64,000 bases of DNA from Cladopsammia gracilis (taxonomy: Eukaryota; Cnidaria; Anthozoa; Scleractinia; Dendrophylliidae), in contig JAJGOT010000052.1 of assembly GCA_022457155.1 (NCBI GenBank), positions 1,657,501 to 1,721,500 on the forward strand, written 5' to 3'. The position numbers were made by a program, and so were the translations under genes. The notes below the pieces were generated by a model. It saw only the letters and a program-made list of their open reading frames with translations, had not been told where the DNA came from and ran no database searches. This document shows, piece by piece, positions 11,844 through 22,696 of the stretch (position 1 is the first letter of the stretch; each line of letters begins with the position of its first letter).

Positions 11844-12119
11844 CGGTGGAACCCCGATTTAACGAAGTGCCAAGGGACTGGGAAAATGTGTTCGTTATAA
11901 CGAGAGTTCATTATATCAGGGTCCTTTTCTATTCATTTTTCTGTAACTGGGCTCGTGATATTGGGGTCCTTGTTATAAAGGGGTTCGTTATATCGAGGTT
12001 CCACTGTATAACGAACGATATTCTTCAGCCCAGTTATAATACAATGCATAGAACCCCGATATAACGAACACATTTTACAAGTCCGTTGGCACTCTGTTCG
12101 TTATATCGGGGTTCCACTG
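11844..12119. mobile_element. Two adjacent pogo-type MITEs with GAACCCCGAT(A/T)TAACGAA ends
   Basis: The first runs from TA|CGGTGGAACCCCGATTTAAC at 11844 to TCGAGGTTCCACTG|TA at 12006. The second has AGAACCCCGATATAACGAAC at about 12050 facing GTTCGTTATATCGGGGTTCC ending at about 12119. Both are short and non-coding. With the two elements upstream they make a cluster of insertions in about 650 bp. Confidence 0.7.
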
Positions 12120-12762
12120 ATTTGTTTTGCAAAGCTGGTGGTCCTTATAATGAAATCTACAAACTGCAAGGGGCACACTCACGCACGGAATGGCCAGTAC
12201 GTTACCTTTTTACAGCGAAATGACTAGACTATATCAGTAGTCCCTCATTTCTCTCTGGGATTCATGGTCGAGCGGGCGACATGCGAGCGAACGTGAAAAA
12301 GCTTCTCGCGAGGAGACCCATCACATTCGGACAGAAGTTAAACCTGATCCTTTCTGAGGTCAGGTATCAGGTAACCACGGTGGCTTATGCAATAGAAAGG
12401 GGAATCCCCGAAATGAATACCCACAGTGATGAACTGTCTGTCGCCTTTTCCTAATTATATTCCTTTCGTTGGATCGGAGGTAATAAGCTTATATATATAG
12501 TCATTACTGGCAAAACTTTAAAAACTTAACTTGAGGCAAAGAACAGTAAAGGATACGTTGAAGGTTAGTGATTCTATTTACATCAAAATCTCCGCGCTTA
12601 ATTCATTGAGATACATCAGATTTGCAGCGAGCATGTCTCGGCCCATGCATCTATATTGGTCTATATATGAATATCTCTTCGAAAGCCATTGGCGTTATCA
12701 ACTACACTTTCCTGACTTGTGATGGTATCTAATTACCACTTGCTAAATTTATTTCTCTGCAG
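12120..12762. other. Upstream region of TNFR gene C
   Basis: No gene is seen. A TATATATATA tract at about 12491-12500 could act as a TATA element for an untranslated first exon, but no exon could be placed. The acceptor TTTATTTCTCTGCAG ending at 12762 shows that a spliced leader exon must lie upstream, as in gene B. Confidence 0.35.
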
Positions 12763-12837
12763 TGTAAAAGGAGTCTCGCTCACAGGATCTCGAACAGGAC
12801 AACGAGTGAATTACGCTCGGCTTCAAGCTTTGCCGCC

Positions 12838-15800
12838 ATGATGACGAAATGGAGGCTTTCGATTGCGATGATTTTGGGCCTGTTGGTAAGTACAAAACAT
12901 CATAGTTCCATTTTATTTCTATGGATAAGTCCATTAGTAAAAACCGTTTATTTGTATCTCTTCTCTCTTTCATTCTGAGCTATAAATTGTACCATTTTCA
13001 GCATCTGATATAAATTTGCTGACGCATCAAAACGTGTGATAAATGCATTGCGTCAATTTTCTACATGGTTTCAGAGAATCTACACAGTTATCATGTTGTG
13101 CTTGCGCTGAAAATTCCAATAGATGAACTCTATTGTATGTTAATGTTTCATTTTGAGAGCAATACCTTGTCATACCTTGAGTGTTTTAATGTTTTATTGC
13201 ACGCATATTCACACGCCGCCATTACTAAAATAAGTACTCTTGTTACAATTTTCTTCTTGTTACGGTGAGCGCAGTCAAGGAGTATTCCCAAGAATTTGCA
13301 TGTCATATCTGACCTGGCTGTAACATGTACATGTAATTTACATTCATCATTTCGTATGTAAATTATAATTTGTTTACAAACAAACAAACGCTTTCATTGT
13401 TGCTTTTGGGAATATTTACCTCATACCGTGATTATCTTCGATTATAAATCGTTAGGTCATATTAATTTTTTCTTGTTATAATAATTAGATGAGGTAGAAA
13501 TTCATAAAAAAAAGTATCGGAAAGAACTCGTCGAACTAAATTCGGCCTTTGAGGGACCTGTATGCCCGCAAAAAAGGCAAAAATATTTACATTATGACAA
13601 GAGGCATAGGAAAAATAGTGTTTAATCCTCGTTTGATTATTCAACTCCTCAGTATGCCACAATGAGTGATGCAGATAATTTAGAAACACAAACGACTGTC
13701 TAATCGGTTGCTGCCAATAATTCTGGCCAAAATCTAAAATTGTATCTGGAGGGATGACTCGTCATAGAAATATGAGCTGTAGAAAATAATTATATCATCC
13801 GGCTACAAGTTGCCCGTGGGCTGTTTGCCAGAACATGCCAGAAGGTTCCAGAAGGAACACCCGGGAGGAACACTCGGAGAACACTGTAGAATGATCTATA
13901 ATTCACCGATCTGATCAAACAAATACCACGAGGAATCAGGGAATAGCTGTTTTAAATATCCATGTTATCATGTACGGCTGAGACGGAATATTTGAGCCGA
14001 GAAGGGAGCCGTGTATGCCGAGTCTGCGTAGACTTGCGTCAGCTGCGTAGCTGTAACTATAACCAACTAGCTCTCACAAAAGGATAGGAAGCCCGAACTG
14101 AACACGTTCTCCCTTTGGCCATGTATTTGCTATAACGAATCTAAGCAGTGCTTTCAATTCTTGCATTTTTGCAGACTGCGCGCTTTCAAAAGAAACACTC
14201 CAGATATTGTTTGCGTGATCTTAATTAAAAGACCAATGCTAAGAGGTGTAATGTTACATACCAGTCGTCGATTTCGCCATAAAACATTCTGATCGAGTGA
14301 TGTCATCAATCTAGCCTGCGCGCGCAGACGTCTCCTCCGCGTGAATCAAGGAAATGGGAGATGTCTGCACGCAAGATATCATCAATCCTGAACATAATTT
14401 TTTTTTGCCAAACATTTTGATATAATTATAACGTTTTTCAAAACAAAAAACTTTTTGACGTCATTATATACTTGCATCTGCAGTTAACCTCTTTTTGTAA
14501 ACCGAATCTCGGTATACAGCAGATAATAGATTGCTAGAAGTCCTGAGGTAAAATGCGCGTGGGCAAAACAAAGCGGGAAACTGATGGGCGCGGGGAACTC
14601 CCGCAATGCTTTCGCGCGATCCACATCCTTCCTGCAAGCAGGGAAAATTCTTTCTCAGTAAGCGAGTGTCTGGGTACGAGGCAATCATGTTGTTGTTTAG
14701 CTTCTGCGAGCACGCATATTGTCTGGAAAAGTTCTTTGCATTTTTGGAAAAAAACAAACAAATTGTTTCTGAATTCCGAACAAAAATAAACTCATTCCAT
14801 GTAAAGTGGAAGTCGAATTATAAGCCAAAGGTCAGTGAAAGTCTCATCTAAAAACCCGTTTGATTCACCTCGTTCATACGACCAGAAAGAACTCCTTTAA
14901 GAGTTCCCAGTTAATACAAGGTGAAAATTGTCAAACTTATGTGATATATTCAAGAAGTAATATATCAAACACGAGGAACAGTGTTTCATCAGATTTCCAA
15001 ACACCGAGAAGTGGATTGGAAAAACGAGGCGCAGCCGAGTTTTTTTAAACCACTTCAAGGTGTTTGGAAATCTGATGAAACACTGTTTCGAGTGTTTGAT
15101 ATAGCTTCTCAAACTGATCGTTAAATGCGGAGAAAACGAAGGAATAAAATCGCCAAAATCTATGCAAATTAAGAAACGATTTCAAAACCTCCTTCACGGT
15201 AGTGATTTCCTTTGTGTTCTCGTCATGAATTATTAATGAGTTTGAGAAGAACATATTCCTCTCTGATTGCGTTTGGTACAGATACCATGCAGCTCTAAAC
15301 AACCTCTAATTTCATTGGACCTGTATAGGGATGATATCTGTTTACAAACATTCTTTTTGTTATTCAAATGTGCCAGCCACTGGAACAAAAGAACCCTTTC
15401 TTTCGGCAGCCAATAAGGCTCTGGTTGGCACATTAATAACAATTGGTGACGTCATTGATATCTTCCCTATATCACGCAGCTCTATCGTTTTCAGGGCTAG
15501 CGGTCCATTGTTGTGTTGTTTGTTCTATTGTTTTCTCACTAAAATCAGAGAAGACCTTGTAAGAGATCGTTTGGTATGGTTTCATTTACATTATTTTGTG
15601 GCAAGTTAAGTTAAAAGCATGAGAAAATGAGGTAAATCATTTTTTCTTGGTTCAAAAGGATTAGTTTCATATTTTGCCCCTAACCATTATTATATCCGGA
15701 TTTATATGGCCGTCGGCAGTCGTATCAATGGGGCTTTCCACTGTAAAAGATCTTCAACTTTTTTACTAACTTGTTTGCAGTCACTGTTTCAAATGACGTA

Positions 15801-18800
15801 AAATCTCCTTTTACTGAACAGATTTGTGGAGTTGGTGCGGGGTTCCCGTGTAAGAAGGCGGAACAGATCCACTGGAAATCTAATTCTACATCAGGGAAGA
15901 GATACAAGTGTCTGGATTGTCCGGATTGTCCTGGGGGATCACAGCCTTCTGTCCCGTGTGGTAGCTCAGTTCCATGGGGCACACCCGTTGAATGCGTTTT
16001 CTGTCAACTTGGCAAAACGTACTCTGACAAATACGACAAAGCCCAGTGTGCAGCGTGTACTGTGTGCTCACCAGGAAAAGCAGTGATAAAGAACTGTACT
16101 TTATCAACTAACACTGTATGTGATGATAAGTGCGCGCGCGGATTTTATCCCATGCCATTTGCCTTTGCCTGCCAGCCATGTGAAGAATGCTGCAATGATG
16201 GCAAGGACGAAATAGCAAAAGAATGTGCAAATTACGGAAAGAAGTGTAAGCTTCGCTCACCGCCTTGCATAAGAGTGCACACAACGCCTTCTAAAACAAC
16301 GACTGTCAGTCGCATGGCATTTACCGCCCTACCCACAACTCAACCATTCACGCAAGAAACTGAATTAACAACAACGTCGAGTACAGAACTGGTCGAACAG
16401 ACCACCCTACCAACAACACAGCCATTCACGAGTACAGAAATCGTAAAAAAGACCACCATACCAACAACACAGGCAGTCATGAGTACCGAACTCGTAAAAA
16501 AGGCCGCACAACCAACAACACAGCCACTCACAAAACAAATTAAATTAACAACAATGTCGATTACAGAACTTGTCAAAGACACGTTTTCAGTACCGTTGTC
16601 AGCCGGGAATAACCGTCAAGTGGGGTCCGCTGAACAAAATAGTGAAAACAAAACACTTATTATTGTGTCAACGGTGAGTGCACTAATAGCGGTGGTAGTA
16701 ATAATGTGCCTGATTGCTGTTTTGATATGCAAAGGACGAAATACCCACGATTCTTTTAAGTGCCGTTGGAACAAAAATTCAAGTAATGTCCATCAAATGG
16801 AAGAGTCTCAACACAAGCAAACTGTGCTGTTGCAAGCGGTAATGCAGCAATTTACTCAAGGTAAGATATACGTTACATTGTATGCTGACCATACAAATAA
16901 TAAAAACACTTTCATCAACCAGGGTCGGCCAGGATTTTGGATATACCGCCGGTATGCAGGTTTTTTTTTTTAATTGGGTAAATGGTATCTTTATGCTGAA
17001 TATATATAGGTATACTACGAAATTTGTGCGGCATATATTGCGGAGGACTAAAAAGTGGTTATCGTAGGTAGTTTTTTTGGTATATAGGTATACCAGTAAC
17101 CCCACTGCCAAACCCTGCTTCAGGTCTATTAAGGTTACAGTGTACCTTCAGATCGAAAATTTATCGAAATTTTTTTGGCGTCAAAATAAAGTTTACAGCA
17201 TGAACTTTCATCAAAAAAAAAAATTATCGAAAAATAGTGAAAATTGACGGAGAAAGGACAGTATAACTTTTGTGGGCGGAGTTTATTTATGAAGCGATAT
17301 GTTTTTTTAAGCGCTGTTTTCTCAAAGTTAATTTTTCGCTTGTTAATTGGGGACACTTTAAAGAGCTACAACTCAAAGGAAATTTGTTCGATTTTCCTCA
17401 AATTTGGACAGAAGCTAGGCTAACATATAATCAACAAAAACTTGTCGGCGAATTTCTTATTTCCGAAAACTTTTTCGTCAAGAGCCATTTCCGTGCGATC
17501 ATTCCAATTTTTTTTCTCCCTTTTTCGAAAATATTCTGTAACTTTTCACTGCAATTGAATATGGGAAATCGCCGACACGTTTTTTTAGCGCTTCGTGTTC
17601 GGAAACCCGAGAAAAAATCAAATTAGCAAAATACTATAATCGCTTTGAGTTATAGCGTTTTAAAGCTGATTCGGACGTTCGAATTTAGACGTCGTAAAAA
17701 ATTCGACAATTCCCTTTATTACCAAATGGTTTCCATATTTAGATAGCCAGCTCTATAAGCTTTAATTTGATATCTGGGTTTTGGTATGTTAAGTGTAATC
17801 TTAAGACACTAGAGCTGTTATGCTGAAGACACCCGCGAAGGTACACTGCAACCTTAACTGAGACCAAAGTGCAAAAAGATTCGCAGGTTCGTGAGTATCA
17901 GCAGAATGAATACGAAACTTCTGCACTCACTCAGACTTTGCAGTTGGATGACAGTTTTGATCTCCACAATTATATAACTCGCTGACGCGTCCTTGCCGAC
18001 TGGATATAGATTTAGCTAGTGAGCCATTTAAACAACTATTGGAGATTTTTGGAGCGAATCGAATGAAATTTGTCATGGTTCCAAACCCTTGGAAGGCCGT
18101 GTTTAAATGAAAATAGTATTTCATAGGAGCAGAGGAGGAATATTAATGCGTGGTCGAAAAAACTGTAGTTTTTACAAATTGCTTTCACCATTTCGAAAAA
18201 TACCGTAATAATCTTTTATGTGCAGGGTCAGTCTCACCGGGGTGAGTCTCCTTTGTTAGAATGGCACAAAGGGATTCAGAGTACATGTAAGAACGCCAGG
18301 ACGTAGCATTGTGTCGTTCGTACACAAATGTACATCGTATGCAAATTACCATGAAGTTGAAGCATAGTAAGTGCAACTACAGACAAAGCCCAAGCTTTTG
18401 AACTTATGCGTTGCTCTCACAACGCGACATTCTAATTGGCTCTTCCATGGCAACCTGTCGAAACCTGTCAACATCGCGCCAGCCGCTATCAACGCTCGAC
18501 ATTATCTCAGTTTCTGTCAATGGCCGACAAACTTCAGGCATGTCTGGAAAAAATTCTTAACATAACATCGCTGAAACCAGAACACACTCAAGCGGTGCAG
18601 TAGTGTAGCAGCTCTCCGAAACCTCTATTTTCATTGGCCTTGTAAAACACAGCTTCTATTGTTTTTAGGTCTAGAGCCCATTGTTGGGTTGTTTGTTCTA
18701 TTGTTCTCCAAACCAATGGTGTGAGACCTTACGAGAGCTGCTAAGCGGTGGGGGTACTGTTGGCGGGCAGGGGAAAGTTAGATGTTCTTGCGATACTTTC

Positions 18801-20205
18801 AACCGGATTTGGGAAAGGTTTAATTTATCAAGTGTATGGCATGGCGCAAACATCTGCGAACACGAGCGTCCAAATGCAAACCGGCAACTGATGAGGTTCG
18901 AGAGGAGAACCGAAACCATGGTCTTGTCTGAATAAAATAGTGGCATGAACGAAGCAGTCGCTGGACTGTCAAGATTGCCAACGGAGCTCCACGCCGCCAT
19001 ATAGCGTAGCGAACGGAAGCTAAAATTACAGCCTTGACTGAGACAAACTTCAACTCTCTCTCCTATAAAGCTTGGATCCTGAAAATTAAAATCCTGTAAA
19101 GACAAAGAAGAGCCGGGCCCAGCGTGACATTAACAGCAGGAAAGACATTCACGGTCAACAGATAATTTTAGATCCTGTCATGTCCGGTATTTCAGAGAGA
19201 AAATGTAAAGAAATTCAAACCTTTCCTACATAAAAATCTACATGCCAATATTAATGGCGAAAACAACACACCGACTGCCAAACAAGGCAAAAAAGGACGC
19301 TAAAAAGAGGTCAAAATACCAATGACAGCTCAATGAGACAAGGAGGCATTACGAACTTCACACTTCAAAATCAGTCGACCGTGAAGGGTCAAATTTTCTC
19401 TCTCCCCGCCGCGCCTCTCGCCTTTCTCGCGTGGGGTGATTTTCACGCGCGCTCGTGTTTCGCTCGCTCTACTATCCTTGAGGAAAAAGGAGGGACTACT
19501 CGTACTCTCTCGCCGCCGCGCATCCGTCTCGCCTTTCTCGCGTGAGGTGATTTTCACGCGCGCTCGCGTTTCGCTCGCTCTACTATCCCTGAGGAAAAAG
19601 GAGGGACTACTCGTAGTCTACGTGCAATCCGTGCTGAAAACAAAAGAAATTGGAAAAATCAGTCTTACATCAAGCACAACACGGACCTGCACTGTAAAGA
19701 GTATTATGGTATTTTTCAAAGTGGCCTATTATAAGTTTCAAAATTCATAGTATCTCATAAAATTACTGTTAAGTAAGTGTGTGATGGAAAACTGGGGCTT
19801 GGTATCGATAAGCCATGGGTTTAAACAAATTCACCCATTATTATGTCTTCTTATTCTATTTTTCTATCAGCTCTTCTTCCCCTGAGAAAACTAAAATCCG
19901 TTTCATTCGACGCTTATCAAAAAGTCTGGAAGCGAATGGACAAACAGCCTGAAGGAACAAAGAAAGGTGACTTCAGAAATGTGGCCAAAGAGTTCGGGTA
20001 TGCACAGGAAGACATTTGGGAGTTTGAAAAGGAGTTTAAAACCTCTGGATCAGGAAGTCCTGCAAGACAGTTACTAGAATCCCTGGAGACTAGACGGCCT
20101 GAGTTGACCGTTATGGAGTTTATAAATGTGCTGCAACAGCCGAACATAGAAAGAGATGATATTGTTGACATCTTGCAAGAGTTCATTTTGCAACGTGGCA
20201 CATAA
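12838..20205 (+). CDS. TNFR-superfamily receptor with death domain, gene C (3 coding exons)
   Basis: Coding exons are 12838-12885, 15822-16860 and 19871-20205, with the same phases (0, 1) as gene B, giving 473 residues. The first of two ATGs was chosen because it sits in GCCGCCATGA, a strong Kozak context. The signal peptide is MMTKWRLSIAMILGLL. TNFR cysteine repeats at about 46-165 match gene B closely (CPDCPGGSQPSVPCGSSVP, CTVCSPGKAVIKNCTL). Next is a Thr-rich stalk longer than B's, made of 17-residue repeats, then a membrane helix at about 294-318, basic KGR, a linker and a death domain at about 385-470. The stalk is likely O-glycosylated. The predicted role is a type I receptor for a TNF-like ligand with death-adaptor signalling; the ligand is unknown. 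The 3-kb second intron could hide a further small exon. Confidence 0.85.
12886..15821 (+). other. Intron 1 of TNFR gene C
   Basis: The donor is TTG|GTAAGT and the acceptor is CTTTTACTGAACAG. An alternative acceptor at 15780 (TTGTTTGCAG) would put a stop in frame at phase 0, so the one at 15821 is preferred. It contains a foldback element (14962-15102) and a dispersed repeat (about 15475-15540) also seen at about 18655-18715 and, inverted, near 29755-29810. Parts align with intron 1 of gene B. Confidence 0.6.
14962..15102. mobile_element. Foldback MITE in gene C intron 1
   Basis: ATATCAAACACGAGGAACAG and the following TGTTTCATCAGATTTCCAAA are matched in reverse by the right arm ending GTTTGATAT. 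Arms are about 45-55 bp around a centre at about 15015-15048. No ORF. Confidence 0.85.
16380..16532 (+). repeat. Three in-frame 51-bp repeats in the gene C stalk
   Basis: Three consecutive 17-residue units are present: STELVEQTTLPTTQPFT, STEIVKKTTIPTTQAVM and STELVKKAAQPTTQPLT. Half-units flank them on both sides. Gene B has only one such segment (LQTTQPVTKKLVKQT). The expansion lengthens the membrane-proximal Thr/Pro stalk of C without changing frame. Confidence 0.9.
17129..17857. mobile_element. Non-autonomous DNA transposon with TTAA target duplication
   Basis: TTAA-GGTTACAGTGTACCTTC on the left faces GAAGGTACACTGCAACC-TTAA on the right: 17-bp inverted repeats with one mismatch, bounded by TTAA. 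TTAA duplications are known for piggyBac and Kolobok transposons. The 0.7-kb interior has no transposase, so it would need a partner element. Confidence 0.75.
19419..19625. repeat. GC-rich tandem repeat, 111-bp unit, two copies
   Basis: CGCCTTTCTCGCGTG starts both at 19419 and at 19530. Both copies continue through GTGATTTTCACGCGCGCTCG to GAGGAAAAAGGAGGGACTAC. Divergence is a few bases. Frames through it are repeat artefacts. Confidence 0.85.
19871..20205 (+). CDS. Gene C death-domain exon
   Basis: This terminal exon enters at phase 1. It encodes ALLPLRKLKSVSFDAYQKVW, KRMDKQPEGTKKGDFRNVAK, then EFGYAQEDIWEFEKEFKTSG through VDILQEFILQRGT and a TAA stop. It shares a 59-base identical block with the gene A exon (TTCGGGTATGCACAGGAAGA onward), including third codon positions. 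Its death domain is unlike that of gene B. No AATAAA was found close downstream. Confidence 0.8.
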
Positions 20206-20301
20206 ATTTTTAACTGAATGTTTTTTTCGTAATTCAAATCCGGCGAGGAAGGGGATGCTCGTCGTACGTTTTAGGGTTCAAAATGTTTAGATTGGTACCG
20301 C

Positions 20302-20928
20302 TTAAGGCCCGGTTACACAGGAAATTTTTTGTGCAAATTTTGTCGCACTTGTCGATGCAATTTTTGTGGCGCGGAAGTTGCATCTTTAAATCGCATGTGT
20401 AAACGGGCGGCGATTTCAGTGCGATTTGGGTGCGATTTGTCGCGCGATGTAGCAGAAGTTTCGAACATGTTCTGATACAACTTGGCGGCAATTTTTGGCA
20501 AATCATAGCAAATCAAAGCAAATGTCGCACCCACATCGCACAGGAAATCGCCGCTAGCTTACACATGCGACAAAAGTTGCATTGGAGAGCGCGACAAAAA
20601 ACGCATCGCGCGGAACAAGATTTTTTGGGGATGTCGCGCAATACAATTTGTTGCGCGCAACAAGATTTTTTGGGGATGTCACGCAATGCAATTTGTTGCG
20701 CGCAACAAGAATTTTTGGCGATGTCACGCAATGCAATTTGTTGCGCGCAACAAGAATTTTTGGGGATGTCACGCAATGCAATTTGTTGCGTGCAACAAGA
20801 TTTTTTTGGGGATGTCACGCAATGAAATTTGTTGCGCGCAACGTCGCAAAAGTAGAACTCGATTATATTTTTGCAACTGTGGCGCGCAACTTTGCAAGAA
20901 AAATTGCACCGTGTGTCCGGGCCTTTAG
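20302..20928. mobile_element. Non-autonomous TIR element with internal 45-bp tandem repeats
   Basis: The left end, TTAAGGCCCGGTTACACAGG, is mirrored by CCGTGTGTCCGGGCCTTTA on the right, with TTA at both borders. GGCC-rich ends and a 3-bp TTA/TAA duplication fit PIF/Harbinger elements, but the family call is tentative. Inside (20614-20840) five copies of a 45-bp unit begin AACAAGATTTTTTGGGGATG and end TTTGTTGCGCGC. No transposase is present. Confidence 0.7.
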
Positions 20929-22696
20929 GGTGCTAAAATCTAAAACAACCACCGTCATAATTATTGCGGTACCTTTTAGGGTATTGAGCCGAAACATTTG
21001 ACACAATACCACATGTGTTGTTTTAGAATTGGTACCTCTTATGGGTAAAAATCCATTTGAGCCACACCCATCCAATGAAATTCTGCTGTGTTTTGAAAAT
21101 TTCCCACGAGCATCTGGTCATTTTTGTATAGGAGTCTCCCCCCTCCCCCCCCCCCCCGATATAACCTCAGGACTAGCACACTCATACGATAACCATGGAG
21201 CCTACTTAGATCTAGATTTAGGAATATTGTTGTTCTTTTTTCATTTTTTAATTGTGCTTGCGGAACAATCTAGTAATTTGTTAATCAATTTATGAGCAGG
21301 GCATAGACAAGGATGAGCGATAGCTCTCTTCCCACTGGGAAGAGAGTACAGCTGCCTTTCACCCTCGTATCATTACTCTTCCCAGTAAGCCGCGACACCC
21401 ACAAATTTTATAGCTGCGTTGGCCTTCAGAGTAACGATCGCGATGCCGCGATTCTATTTCAAACGCATCTCGTGGTACATTTGTCTGTATCACGTGACGA
21501 GCCTTTTTGTATGATGTAATTATAATAATATTATAAAAATGATGAAGAGAAAGACGAGGGAGAGCTAGTGAGCGGACTCTCGCGCTATCCTTCGTAAATC
21601 CACACAGTGAAAGAGAAAATGTCGCTCTAACCATATCAGTTAATGCGTTTTACAGGTTGTAACTAATGGCGCTGAGTTAAATTTTCATTTTGTTTACAAA
21701 TTATTTAAAAGGAATTATTATATATAAGAGTAGTATCCAGGCCCGAAGAAATAACCGAGGCGCAGTAGAAAAAAAAAGGCATGAAAAAAAAAATAAAATA
21801 AAATAACAGTGCGTATACGTTAACTCACAGTGAATATTCTCATAAGTGAAGTTTACTAGGCTGTCACTCTTTAATTACCTTGGTCGCGTGGCTCAGTTCT
21901 AGAAATATTTTATGTTATTTAACTACTATAGTGATATTCCTCAGACCGTGAAACAGTTTCTAGTAGTTAGTGTATAATAGTCAAATAGACACAAAAGAAA
22001 AAAATGGAAATAAGATCTACTAACCTCTATTAGTGTACTAACTACTTCACAGTCTCCGACTGAGGAAAATCACTCCAAACAAAAAAGAAAACAGGACGTT
22101 TTGGCACGGTTGCCTCAATATATCTCAATACTGGCTACGGGCTTCGTATTGTGAAGTTTAGTTTTTGGGGGAAAACTTTCATCATAGTGTTTATACTGCA
22201 AAAACAATAAGTTGTATGGGATGAAATTGCGTGAAATTTTAAGAAAAGGTGAAATATTTTAATATTCAATTTACCAATCAAGCTATTGTGTATTTTGTTG
22301 TGACTGTCACTGTTTTGTGCTGTCAGATTTATTGTTATTATATTAGGCAAATTACTAAGGCTAGAAATAAATAAATACCTGAAATGAAAAATAAATACCT
22401 GAAATGAAAGCAAAGGATACTAATAAACTCACTCTATCTTTGTTATAAACTTAAAGAAACAAATCAGAATCAGTGTCGTCTTTTGTGTCTTAAGGGAGAT
22501 AATTAATTGTCCGAAGAAACGTTAGAAATGATGAAGGCCACTGGTCATAATTATGAATTCTGATCATGCTGTGTACGCAGCTCATCGTTAATTTTAAGCC
22601 CAACTTAAAGGAGCTATCTCATGGTGATTTTGACATTTTTGGGATCAAAACGGCCCCAAATTAAAACTATCTACCTCTGTCATACACGAAATGTTT
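20929..22696. other. Gene-free stretch before the duplicated segment
   Basis: Contains a C-run (21143-21159) and a weak inverted repeat at about 21932-22075 (GATATTCCTCAG facing CTGAGGAAAATCAC). No convincing coding frame, RNA gene or known repeat is seen. Confidence 0.4.

Larger units (their letters stand above)
16861..19870 (+). other. Intron 2 of TNFR gene C
   Basis: The donor is CAAG|GTAAGA and the acceptor is TTCTATTTTTCTATCAG. It holds a TTAA-flanked element (17129-17857) and a 111-bp tandem repeat (19419-19625). The rest shows no coding segment. A gene-B-like death-domain exon was looked for and not seen. Confidence 0.55.

Noticed and set aside
14464..15302. Several frames of 60-97 codons on both strands
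   Set aside because: They overlap the foldback element or intronic DNA of gene C, with no recognisable domain or conserved position in gene B.
20430..21001. Frames up to 139 codons on both strands with repeated FFGDVTQCNLLRA
   Set aside because: Produced by the 45-bp repeats, where a multiple of 3 keeps frames open.
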